From contig NZ_JACOIJ010000003.1 in NCBI RefSeq assembly GCF_014692495.1, positions 62,001 through 126,000 of the forward strand: a stretch of DNA of 64,000 nucleotides, in the 5' to 3' direction. Positions 43,986 through 51,865 of this stretch are shown piece by piece. Origin of the DNA: Sphingobacterium litopenaei. Its GTDB lineage: Bacteria > Bacteroidota > Bacteroidia > Sphingobacteriales > Sphingobacteriaceae. A program made the position numbers and the translations under genes. Numbering within the stretch: position 1 is the first letter of the stretch; each line of letters opens with the position of its first letter. The notes beneath the pieces are model-generated. The model ran no database searches and was not told where the DNA came from. It saw only the letters and a program-made list of their open reading frames with translations.

Positions 43986-44399
43986 TTAAACGAGCTGAGA
44001 TTCCGAAGTTATCGGAATACTCAGGATTTTAGAGACAAAACAGTTTTGTTCTGCATTCTTAACAATACTGTCAAACTCTTCAGATTCTAAATTAGACACA
44101 TCCCCTACTATAGATAGATGAACTGCCGTAATTCCTTTGTTATCCATAGAAACTGTTGCTTCCGTATCCAAAGAAGTTGGATTAAAACCTTTTTCGGTAA
44201 GAGCCAAACTGATTGCCATAGTAAAACATCCTGCATGCGCTGCCGCTAATAACTCTTCTGGATTGGTTCCTGCTTCTCCGCCATCGAAACGTGTTTTGAA
44301 GCTATAATTGGTTTGATTTAAAATTTCACTTGCGGTGGTCAGGTTTCCCTTTCCTTCTTTGAGTGTACCTGACCAATGTGCTTTTGCTGTTCTATTCAT
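43986..44399 (-). CDS. OsmC-family protein
   Basis: A 137-residue cytoplasmic peroxidase-type protein of the OsmC/Ohr family, which reduces organic hydroperoxides through two Cys. Cys58 lies in AAAHAGCFTMA, and Cys120 in AEQNCFVSKIL, as expected for the peroxidatic and resolving residues. The N-terminal MNRTAKAHWSGTLKEGKG and TNPEELLAAAHAGC signature is of the OsmC branch. It is a single gene. A second, distinct OsmC-family gene is at 48704, showing at least two in this region. Confidence 0.92.
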   Translation of the reverse strand: MNRTAKAHWSGTLKEGKGNLTTASEILNQTNYSFKTRFDGGEAGTNPEELLAAAHAGCFTMAISLALTEKGFNPTSLDTEATVSMDNKGITAVHLSIVGDVSNLESEEFDSIVKNAEQNCFVSKILSIPITSESQLV

Positions 44400-44483
44400 T
44401 TTAAATGTATTAAAAGTTTAAGAATTCCATTTTTAAAAGAACAGCATGACGGTTGTTTTGTTCAGTTAGTAAGAATCAACAAG

Positions 44484-44615
44484 ATGAGAAAACCCAAGTT
44501 TTTACATTGGATGACTAAGAGACAATACGAAGCTTTGATTTGGTTCTTTGTCTTACCCTTGAGTATAATTCTATTGGGTAGGCTGATCATGCTTATTGTA
44601 CTCTTGTTTTTTTAG
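44484..44615 (+). CDS. Small membrane protein, 43 aa
   Basis: A short frame MRKPKFLHWMTKRQ... with one hydrophobic segment (about 18-42) and a basic N terminus (RKPKFLHWMTKR), consistent with a small single-span inner-membrane protein. It lies between the divergent OsmC and the GH3-type gene. The longer in-frame start (44376) would overlap OsmC and begin with a Cys-rich stretch, which is unlikely. I have no homology evidence. Confidence 0.4.
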   Translation: MRKPKFLHWMTKRQYEALIWFFVLPLSIILLGRLIMLIVLLFF

Positions 44616-44684
44616 CTTCTCAATAATGTTATAGAATTCAACCGAGCTCAGATTTGATTGTTCTACGGTAAAAACAAACTATTT

Positions 44685-46202
44685 ATGGCAATCATTGGTG
44701 AGATTATAAAACGAGCAATTGGTGTTACTGGGATTATTAGTTCAGATCCAGAACCTATTAAAGCACAACAAGAAGTTTTAATTTCTTTGCTGCAAAAGGC
44801 AAAAAACACAGCTTTCGGCAGAAAATACAATTTTGAGAATATTCTTTTGGAAGCGGATCCCATCAAAGCATTCCAGGAGCAAGTTCCAATCTATGATTAT
44901 GACAAGATTCACGAAGAATGGTGGCATTATCTACACGAAGGACATGAAAATATTACTTGGCCTGGTGGACAGCGATATTTTGCATTAAGTAGCGGAACGA
45001 CAAGTAACAGCAAGGCTATTCCCGTGACTGATGATATGCTGGAATCAATTAAAAAATCTGGTATCCAGCAGATTCTCTCGCTGAAAAACTTTGATTTACC
45101 CGCAGATTTCTTCGAAAAAGATATTATGATGTTGGGAAGCAGCACCCAATTGCGTCAAAACAATGGATTTTTAGAAGGAGAGATCAGTGGTATTTCTGCC
45201 GCTAATATTCCGTTGTGGTTTAGAAAATTTTATAAGCCTGGACGGCAAATTGCGAACAGCAAAGAATGGGATGAACGTGTAAGCAAAATAGTTAGAGCCG
45301 CTAAAAATTGGGACATTGGCAGCATGACTGGAATTCCTTCTTGGTCAGAAATTCTACTGAAAGAAATTATAAAATTCAACAAAGTAGAAACGATTCATGA
45401 TATTTGGCCGAATCTTCGTGTGTACACCACAGGTGGTGTTGCCTTTGGGCCTTATCGCAAAAGTTTTGAAAAACTCTTTGCACAACCTATGATTTACATC
45501 GATACTTATTTGGCTTCCGAAGGATATCTAGCTACTCAAAAAAGACCCGATACGAGTGGGATGGCACTCATCGTGGACAATGGTGTGTTCTTTGAGTTCG
45601 TTCCTTTCTCGGAAGACAACATGGATGATAATGGTTGTGTAAAACAGAATGCCCAGGTGCTTACTGTCGATCAAGTGGAAGAAGGTGTGGAATATGTCCT
45701 TTTGATCTCAACGGTATCGGGAGCTTGGCGTTATATGATTGGCGATACGGTCATGTTTACGGACAAAGAACGCGCAGAAATCATTATCAGCGGACGTACC
45801 AAGCATTTTCTAAATGTGGTGGGTGAACAGCTTTCTGTACATCAAATGAATAATGCTATCCAAAAGCTAGAAGAAAAATTCAACCTGCATATCAGTGAAT
45901 TTACGGTGGCATCGATAAAAGACGGCGATAAGAATATTAATCGTTGGTACTTAGGAGCAGATCAAGTTCAAAATTCTGCTGAAATAAAAGAGTTTTTAGA
46001 TCTAGAACTACAGGAAAACAATAAAAATTATAAGGTGGCTAGACATCAAGCGTTGGATGATGTGCAGGTCAACGTTATTCCTGTCACACACTTCTACAGT
46101 TGGAGTGAAAATTTCAAAAAATTAGGTGGGCAAACAAAAATTCCTCGCGTAATGAAAGAAGAAGACTTCGAGGAATTCGAAAATTATATTAAAACTCTAT
46201 AA
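44685..46202 (+). CDS. GH3-type acyl-adenylating protein (auxin-responsive GH3 superfamily)
   Basis: A 505-residue enzyme of the ANL adenylate-forming superfamily, GH3 group. The AMP/ATP-binding motif SSGTTSNSKAIPVT is near residue 98, the second motif YLASEGYLATQ near 275-285, and a third GDTVMFTD near 360. Plant GH3 proteins conjugate amino acids to jasmonate or auxin; bacterial ones have been linked to other acyl-amino-acid conjugation, but most are uncharacterised. The ATG at 44685 is preferred to the TTG at 44658. Gene stands alone. Acyl and amine substrates are unknown. Confidence 0.88.
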   Translation: MAIIGEIIKRAIGVTGIISSDPEPIKAQQEVLISLLQKAKNTAFGRKYNFENILLEADPIKAFQEQVPIYDYDKIHEEWWHYLHEGHENITWPGGQRYFALSSGTTSNSKAIPVTDDMLESIKKSGIQQILSLKNFDLPADFFEKDIMMLGSSTQLRQNNGFLEGEISGISAANIPLWFRKFYKPGRQIANSKEWDERVSKIVRAAKNWDIGSMTGIPSWSEILLKEIIKFNKVETIHDIWPNLRVYTTGGVAFGPYRKSFEKLFAQPMIYIDTYLASEGYLATQKRPDTSGMALIVDNGVFFEFVPFSEDNMDDNGCVKQNAQVLTVDQVEEGVEYVLLISTVSGAWRYMIGDTVMFTDKERAEIIISGRTKHFLNVVGEQLSVHQMNNAIQKLEEKFNLHISEFTVASIKDGDKNINRWYLGADQVQNSAEIKEFLDLELQENNKNYKVARHQALDDVQVNVIPVTHFYSWSENFKKLGGQTKIPRVMKEEDFEEFENYIKTL

Positions 46203-46224
46203 TGAGCTACAAGCCGATATAGTG

Positions 46225-46914
46225 CTAGGAATTACTTTCGGTATTGATTTCTTCCACTATATCGGTTTCTTCTTTAATAAGCTCTTCTTGTTTCTCTGTG
46301 GAGTTTTTCTCTTCCAATTTAGCAACCAATTCCACTATATCATCGGGAGATAAATATAATCTTGCTATTTTGTCTTTGTATTTCTGAGGCAATTCGGCAT
46401 GACTCAAAATGTAATCCTTGGTAGCCAGAATGTATGACCCCATTCCACGATTCACTGCAAAGGTATCTGCTACACGTTCCGCCTTGCGGATATATCGTTT
46501 GGAAAGCCAATATAATAAGCCAAATTTCGCTACTCTTAATGTAGTTCTTTGTTCATAGTCCATGATATGTCCCAGTTCATGACCTATCCATCCAATCAAG
46601 ACTTCATCGGAAACCCGATGTATTGGTTGTATACTATGTCTCAATTTAAAGACAGGCTTAATCAGAATCTCGTAAGTTCTTTGATGTCGTGGACCAAGCA
46701 AAGTCTGGACTACAGGCCGTGCAGCCATAATAGAAGATTTCAACTTTCGGGTAAAGACAAATCGGATATTGGTATTTTTTAATTCTGGATAATGCGCTAA
46801 AGCCGTTAGAATTTGATTTTCCAGAATTTTAGGTATTCGCTTATTTCTCGATAAATGCTTAGGAGCTGAAAGTAATGTGTTGTTTGTAGTTGATTGTTGT
46901 ATTCCCATTCTCAA
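46225..46914 (-). CDS. Putative M48-like zincin
   Basis: A 229-residue protein with a predicted zinc-binding HELGH (112-116) in WIGHELGHIMDYEQR, followed by a Glu (about 146) in RKAERVADTFA that could be the third ligand, a pattern as in M48-type peptidases (E-x3-D). The N-terminal region is basic; the C-terminal tail (about 190-229) is Glu/Lys-rich and looks disordered. No membrane segment can be assigned. Proteolytic function is inferred. The first two codons are MRM; the second Met (MGIQQ) is an alternative start. Confidence 0.7.
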   Translation of the reverse strand: MRMGIQQSTTNNTLLSAPKHLSRNKRIPKILENQILTALAHYPELKNTNIRFVFTRKLKSSIMAARPVVQTLLGPRHQRTYEILIKPVFKLRHSIQPIHRVSDEVLIGWIGHELGHIMDYEQRTTLRVAKFGLLYWLSKRYIRKAERVADTFAVNRGMGSYILATKDYILSHAELPQKYKDKIARLYLSPDDIVELVAKLEEKNSTEKQEELIKEETDIVEEINTESNS

Positions 46915-46983
46915 TCCTTTCTGTTTTAAGAATCTAACAATTGCTTACGAAAAATGTTCCTTTTTAAAGCTTGGAATAATAGT

Positions 46984-47011
46984 AAAAGCCGAATATTACT
47001 ATTCGACTTTT
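46984..47011 (-). terminator. Terminator of the esterase gene
   Basis: 12-bp stem AAAAGCCGAATA / TATTCGACTTTT (one G-T pair), 4-base loop; T-run on the minus strand. Confidence 0.7.
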
Positions 47012-47031
47012 AAATAAATTTTTTAAAATAA

Positions 47032-47841
47032 CTACTTAGACCACTTATCTAGCACATTAATTAGTAGTGGATAGGCTGGATAATCCATGTTATGCCCATA
47101 ACCTTCCAATTCATATAATTCCACATCTGTATTCCCATGTAATTTGAGCATTCTCAACAAGTAGGCATTCTCTTCATAACGTCCCATCATTTCCAAATCG
47201 CGACCACCTGTCAACAACAATAATCTGGGAATATCTTTTCTCACCCAATATAGCGGAGCTAGTTCGTCTATCGTAGGATGTAATTCTTCTAGACCTTTTT
47301 CCTTTCGCGCTGTAAAATGTGTAATAGTCTGCGCGCTAAACGATACCAAACCAAATAAATCTTTTGGATCTAAACCTCTTTTATTCAAATATTGTTGATT
47401 TAATCCCAGCATTAAAGTAAGATAAGCTCCTGCAGAATAACCTGCCACAACAACCTTCTTTTTACTTCCTCCCATTTGCTGTATATTATCAAAAGTCCAT
47501 ATGACCGCATCAGCAGCATCTTCAATAATATCCGCGACTTTAGCTTGAGGTGAAAAGCGATAGCCCACACCCACCACAGCAATATTTTTCTCTTTTAAAT
47601 AATTCGGTATCTCTTTATTTCCACCAGTCAAGCCCCCCCCATGAAACCATATTACAGTAATGAAATCTTTTTTATTTTCTGGATAATACACATCTAATTT
47701 ACACCGCTCTTTGCTGTAGCTATCAGTTTGTTTAGTATAACTAATGTTCGAAAGTGTTTTATACTTAGTTTCTTGAGCCTGGCTAAGGAAAGAGCAAGCT
47801 AAAAAGGCCAGTAAAATAGATAGAATTTTTAAATTTTGCAT
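47032..47841 (-). CDS. Secreted alpha/beta-hydrolase (BD-FAE/HSL-type esterase)
   Basis: A 269-residue exported esterase with a signal peptide ending SQA (about 22). It shows the oxyanion motif FHGGG (66-70), the nucleophile elbow GYSAGA (Ser136) and a C-terminal His in LEGYGHNMDYP; an Asp such as in TGGRDLEMMG is the likely third member. This arrangement fits the HSL/BD-FAE esterase group. Substrate (e.g. acetylated sugars or small esters) is unknown. It is a single gene with its own terminator. Confidence 0.87.
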   Translation of the reverse strand: MQNLKILSILLAFLACSFLSQAQETKYKTLSNISYTKQTDSYSKERCKLDVYYPENKKDFITVIWFHGGGLTGGNKEIPNYLKEKNIAVVGVGYRFSPQAKVADIIEDAADAVIWTFDNIQQMGGSKKKVVVAGYSAGAYLTLMLGLNQQYLNKRGLDPKDLFGLVSFSAQTITHFTARKEKGLEELHPTIDELAPLYWVRKDIPRLLLLTGGRDLEMMGRYEENAYLLRMLKLHGNTDVELYELEGYGHNMDYPAYPLLINVLDKWSK

Positions 47842-48005
47842 AGATAGAATTGTGAATATATGTTATAATCGATATAACTTAAAAATACAATTTATATTAC
47901 TCAAATACAGGAATTTTCCTATAAACTTACGCTTGCATAACGAACTATTTACATTGTCTATTGTTCTATTTTAACAACAATCAAAAACATTATAAATAAA
48001 AAGTT

Positions 48006-48566
48006 ATGGGAAAACTAGAAGGAAAACGAATTGCGATACTAACAGAAGATGGTTTTGAACAAATTGAGTTAACGAGTCCTAAAGAAGCTTTAGAAGAAGC
48101 TGGGGCACAAGTTGACATTATTTCACCAAAAGAAAATACCGTGCGTTCTAAAAAAGGTGATGATTGGGATCAAGATTATCCTGTAGATATCAATTTATCA
48201 GAAGCTCAAGTTACCAATTATGACGGTTTATTAATTCCAGGAGGTGTTATCAACCCTGACAAATTACGTGTCAATGATAAAGCTTTAAGCTTTGTACGTG
48301 AGTTTTTTTCAGCAGGCAAACCTGTAGCAGCTATTTGTCATGGTCCTCAAGTATTAATTGACGCTGAAGTAGTTGAAGGCAGAAAAATTACTTCTGTTGC
48401 CGCTATCAAAAAAGATCTAATCAATGCACAAGCCTTATGGGAAGATAGTGAAGTGGTAACTGATCAAGGTTTAGTTACAAGTAGAACACCTGATGATTTA
48501 CCTGCTTTTAATAGAAAAATAGTCGAAGAATTTGCGGAAGGAAAACATGATGGTCAACATACCTAA
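48006..48566 (+). CDS. DJ-1/PfpI-family protein (YhbO-like)
   Basis: A 186-residue cytoplasmic protein of the DJ-1/PfpI superfamily. The nucleophile elbow is AAICHGPQVL with Cys111 and His112; the acidic partner is likely Glu15 region (TEDGFEQIE). This is the YhbO/PfpI branch (GDDWDQDYPVDI), associated with stress resistance and deglycase or protease-like activity. It is followed by a hairpin at 48610 and then by an OsmC gene; with the old yellow enzyme at 49259 this makes a stress/redox neighbourhood. Confidence 0.9.
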   Translation: MGKLEGKRIAILTEDGFEQIELTSPKEALEEAGAQVDIISPKENTVRSKKGDDWDQDYPVDINLSEAQVTNYDGLLIPGGVINPDKLRVNDKALSFVREFFSAGKPVAAICHGPQVLIDAEVVEGRKITSVAAIKKDLINAQALWEDSEVVTDQGLVTSRTPDDLPAFNRKIVEEFAEGKHDGQHT

Positions 48567-48609
48567 TGAGTAGTTGGAAACTTCATCCTAACGTCTTTCA
48601 TTTTTTTAA

Positions 48610-48650
48610 ATAGCTGGTTTTTCCTTGTGGAAGTCCAGCTATATTTTTTT
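48610..48650 (+). terminator. Intrinsic terminator after DJ-1/PfpI gene
   Basis: Stem ATAGCTGG / CCAGCTAT enclosing a shorter inner stem, followed by ATTTTTTTG. Confidence 0.8.
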
Positions 48651-48703
48651 GACATAAAATTTATCTATTCCTTACACTGCTAGAAGATTATTACTTTTAG
48701 GTT

Positions 48704-49180
48704 ATGATTCATAAGCATACATTTAAAGCTACACTCTCTTGGGAAAAAATAGATTCTGCACTAGTAGATACTAAAAGTATTTATCGTAAATCGCATACCA
48801 TTTCGATTGAAGGAAAAGAAGTACTTTCTGTATCTGCAGCAAAAGTTTTCAAAGGGGATCCTGAACTACATAATCCAGAAGACCTGCTGTTGAGCAGTTT
48901 GATGTCTTGCCATATGATGTCCTATCTTTATGTTTGTGCTAAAAATAATGTTGAAGTTTTGCAGTATAATGATCAAGCTCAAGCTATATTAGAAACTTAC
49001 GCTGATGGTTCTGGAAAGATTGTTGAAGTACAAATAAATCCTCAAGTAATTATCCAAGATGCGTCACAGCTAGAACTAGCTTTATCTTTACATAAGGAAG
49101 CGAATAAACTATGTTTTATAGCGAATTCATGTAATTTTCCAGTCCTTCATGCACCCCATTGTAAAGTGAATGTAGAATAA
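48704..49180 (+). CDS. OsmC-family protein, second
   Basis: A 158-residue OsmC-type protein with Cys69 in LLSSLMSCHMMSYL and Cys137 in ANKLCFIANSC, the expected pair of catalytic Cys. It differs from the gene at 43986 (137 aa) in its longer N terminus and in the SLMSCHM context; it belongs to another subgroup. Probably removes organic hydroperoxides in the cytoplasm. The old yellow enzyme starts 78 bases later. Confidence 0.9.
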   Translation: MIHKHTFKATLSWEKIDSALVDTKSIYRKSHTISIEGKEVLSVSAAKVFKGDPELHNPEDLLLSSLMSCHMMSYLYVCAKNNVEVLQYNDQAQAILETYADGSGKIVEVQINPQVIIQDASQLELALSLHKEANKLCFIANSCNFPVLHAPHCKVNVE

Positions 49181-49258
49181 AGTCATTTAGAGGTAAAGGA
49201 ACTAGGAACACTTCTTGTCCTAATTTGTATTCCCTTAAATTCGTAAAAAAAGAAAACT

Positions 49259-50323
49259 ATGAGTATTGTATTTAATCCTTTACAATTAGAAAAACATACT
49301 TTAAATAATAGATTGGTAGTCTCTCCGATGTGCCAATATAGTGCTGAAGATGGCTTTGCTAATCATTGGCATTTAGTTCATCTGGGACAGTTTGCTATTG
49401 GACAAGTGGGCACCATAATTCAAGAAGCTACTGCTGTTGTTCCTGAAGGTAGAATATCTTACGGTGATCTGGGCATTTGGAAAGATGAACATATACCCGC
49501 ACTGAAGCAAATAGTGGATTTTGTACATGAACAGGGATCAGCTATTGGAGTCCAACTCGCTCATGCAGGGCGTAAAGCATCGACAGATAAGCCTTGGTTC
49601 TCGAGAAGCCAGTTTCCTCCTATTCATCCCAATGGATGGCAGACGGTTGCGCCATCTCCTATTCCATTTAATGAATCAGATGTTCCTCCAGTTGAATTAT
49701 CTATTAGCGAGATAAAACAGCTCGTCGAAGCTTTTAAAGAAGCGGCAAAAAGAGCAGTAGAAGCTGGATATGATATTATAGAAATTCATGCGGCACACGG
49801 CTACTTAATCCATCAATTTCTGTCTCCATTGTCTAATCAGCGAACCGATGCATATGGGGGTTCTTTCGAAAATCGAATTCGTTTCCTAATCGAAATTATT
49901 GAAGCTATAAATTCGGTATTGGTGAATCAATCGCTTTGGCTGCGTATATCTGCCACAGACTGGGCTGAAGGAGGATGGGATATTGAAGAATCCGTACGTT
50001 TAGCGCATTTGGTTAAAAATTTAGGTGTCGAAGTAATGGATGTTTCAAGCGGCGGCTGTGTACGTCATCAGCAAATACCCGTGATGGAAAATTATCAAGT
50101 CCCTTTTGCTGAAAGAATCAAAAAGGAGACGGGTATAATCACAGGAGCGGTAGGATTAATTAAAAAAGCTACACAAGCCGAACTAATATTAGAAGAAGGA
50201 AAAGCGGATTTGATATTTATAGCGAGAGGATTTCTACAGAATCCGCATTTGACTAAGCAATTTGCTAAAGATTTAGGAGCAGATATCAAATGGCTACCGC
50301 AATATGAAAGAGCCAAAGAATAA
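49259..50323 (+). CDS. Old yellow enzyme, NADPH dehydrogenase (YqjM/NamA-like)
   Basis: A 354-residue FMN-dependent ene-reductase. SPMCQYSAEDG places Cys25 (the regulatory Cys of the YqjM class) near the N terminus; IHAAHGYLIHQFLSPLSNQRTDAYGGSFENRIRF carries the His pair that binds substrate and the typical GGSxENR stretch, and the barrel ends in DLIFIARGFLQNP. It reduces alpha,beta-unsaturated carbonyls and nitro compounds. Intact and of usual length. A terminator hairpin follows at 50330. Confidence 0.94.
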   Translation: MSIVFNPLQLEKHTLNNRLVVSPMCQYSAEDGFANHWHLVHLGQFAIGQVGTIIQEATAVVPEGRISYGDLGIWKDEHIPALKQIVDFVHEQGSAIGVQLAHAGRKASTDKPWFSRSQFPPIHPNGWQTVAPSPIPFNESDVPPVELSISEIKQLVEAFKEAAKRAVEAGYDIIEIHAAHGYLIHQFLSPLSNQRTDAYGGSFENRIRFLIEIIEAINSVLVNQSLWLRISATDWAEGGWDIEESVRLAHLVKNLGVEVMDVSSGGCVRHQQIPVMENYQVPFAERIKKETGIITGAVGLIKKATQAELILEEGKADLIFIARGFLQNPHLTKQFAKDLGADIKWLPQYERAKE

Positions 50324-50329
50324 AAGTAG

Positions 50330-50359
50330 AAAGCAGAATCATAAAATTCTGCTTTTTTT
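50330..50359 (+). terminator. Intrinsic terminator
   Basis: Stem AAAGCAGAAT / ATTCTGCTTT with a 6-base loop and a T-run, directly after the old yellow enzyme gene. Confidence 0.9.
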
Positions 50360-50439
50360 GTTCATTTTATCAAATAAATACCAGCTTTAAATAGAATGAA
50401 AATGTAAATTAGCGCTGACAACTCTACTTGAAAAGAAAA

Positions 50440-51465
50440 ATGTATAGTTTTAAAAACGATTATGCCGAAGGAGCACATCCTAATATCCTACAGAAACTCA
50501 TCGAAACGAATCTCATCCAACAAAATGGGTACGGTGAGGATGAATATTCTATTCAAGCGAAAGAGCTATTAAGGTCAAAACTTCTTAATCCCAAAGCGTC
50601 AATTTTCTTTCTTTCTGGCGGAACCCAGTCTAATCTTATTGTGATATCTTCTTTGTTGCGTGGTCACGAAGCCGTTATTAGCGCACAGACTGGTCATATT
50701 TTCGCCAATGAAACGGGTGCGATTGAGGCTACAGGGCATCGTGTTATTACTGTTGATACTGCAGATGGAAAACTCAGTCCAGATTCTATTACTACAGTAT
50801 TGAATGGTTATACATTGCGTCCTCATGTTGTAAAACCTCGTATTGTATATATTTCTAATTCTACAGAAATAGGTACTATCTACCAAAAAGAAGAATTAGA
50901 AGAACTGTATACTTTTTGTCAACAACATAATCTCTTGCTTTATATGGATGGAGCACGCTTAGGTCATGCTCTTACTGCAGCCAATAATGACCTTACTTTA
51001 GCTGATATAGCATCTCATACGGATGTTTTTTATATCGGGGGTACTAAAAATGGAGCATTATTAGGGGAAGCAGTGGTTTTTAATAAACCACCACTAGCAG
51101 ATGACTTTGATTATGTGTTAAAACAAAAAGGAGCACTCTTGGCAAAAGGCAGACTTCTAGGAATTCAATTTTTAGAATTATTTACAGACGATCTGTATTT
51201 CAAATTAGCTAAACATGCCAATTCCATGGCGCAGAAAATTGCTTCGGCTTTTTCTAAGAGAAGATTCTCCTTTCTTACTGAATCCACAACAAATCAGATT
51301 TTCCCTATACTTCCTTTAGCAGTAATTGAAAAATTCTCTAAGCGCTATGATTTTTACGTTTGGAAAAATATAGACGACAATAATTCCGCTATTCGAATTA
51401 TCACTTCTTGGGCTACACCAGAAGATATTGTAGAGGAATTTATTAAAGAGATTGATGGATTATAA
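50440..51465 (+). CDS. Threonine aldolase-type beta-eliminating lyase
   Basis: A 341-residue PLP enzyme predicted to cleave L-threonine/L-allo-threonine to glycine and acetaldehyde. The ATG at 50440 gives MYSFKNDYAEGAHPNIL; the earlier TTG (50428) adds only four residues. Visible: FLSGGTQSNLIVISSLLRGHEAVI, the MDGARLGHAL region with the PLP-binding Asp/Arg, and Lys203 in YIGGTKNGALLGEAV, which forms the Schiff base. Length is typical. It may be co-transcribed with the following small membrane-protein gene (57 bases apart). Confidence 0.9.
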   Translation: MYSFKNDYAEGAHPNILQKLIETNLIQQNGYGEDEYSIQAKELLRSKLLNPKASIFFLSGGTQSNLIVISSLLRGHEAVISAQTGHIFANETGAIEATGHRVITVDTADGKLSPDSITTVLNGYTLRPHVVKPRIVYISNSTEIGTIYQKEELEELYTFCQQHNLLLYMDGARLGHALTAANNDLTLADIASHTDVFYIGGTKNGALLGEAVVFNKPPLADDFDYVLKQKGALLAKGRLLGIQFLELFTDDLYFKLAKHANSMAQKIASAFSKRRFSFLTESTTNQIFPILPLAVIEKFSKRYDFYVWKNIDDNNSAIRIITSWATPEDIVEEFIKEIDGL

Positions 51466-51521
51466 TCAAGAATTATTATTTTTTTTACATAAACCCAAAT
51501 TAAAACCTAAAAACACGAACG

Positions 51522-51779
51522 ATGAGCAAAAACATTTATAAGGATTTGTCCAATGAAGATTTACTTAAGAAGAAAGCACAATTTAAAGGATTAAGTATTG
51601 CCTTTGGCATTGGGTTTATAGTGATTGCAGCTGTATTGATCTACATTTTAGTCAATAAGTCAACTACAAAAGTATCTTTTGCCACACTTTTACCTATGTT
51701 TACTCTACCTATAACTTTTCTTCCTGTTCTTATTAATATAAGTCTTTTGAACAAAGAACTGAAATCAAGAAATATCTAA
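51522..51779 (+). CDS. Small membrane protein with two helices, 85 aa
   Basis: An unknown 85-residue protein with a charged N terminus (MSKNIYKDLSNEDLLKKKAQFKG) and two predicted transmembrane helices (about 24-45 and 55-75). No motif. It follows the aldolase gene and is ended by a strong hairpin at 51789. The N-terminal layout is typical of small Bacteroidota membrane proteins of unknown role. Confidence 0.65.
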   Translation: MSKNIYKDLSNEDLLKKKAQFKGLSIAFGIGFIVIAAVLIYILVNKSTTKVSFATLLPMFTLPITFLPVLINISLLNKELKSRNI

Positions 51780-51788
51780 GAAAAAATG

Positions 51789-51818
51789 AAAAGAGCTTGA
51801 TATACATCAAGCTCTTTT
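51789..51818. terminator. Bidirectional terminator
   Basis: Perfect 13-bp stem AAAAGAGCTTGAT / ATCAAGCTCTTTT with a 4-base loop, between convergent genes. Confidence 0.9.
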
Positions 51819-51865
51819 ACACAAACATTTACATTTATTATATATTTAAACAACCATTATAAATC

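Noticed and set aside
46213-46265. 11-bp inverted repeat CCGATATAGTG/CACTATATCGG with a 30-base loop at convergent gene ends
   Set aside because: One arm is within coding sequence, the loop is long and there is no T-run; likely chance or weak structure.
43986-49180. Two OsmC genes plus DJ-1/PfpI and old yellow enzyme as a stress island
   Set aside because: They are not one operon: strands differ and terminators separate them, so clustering is only loose.
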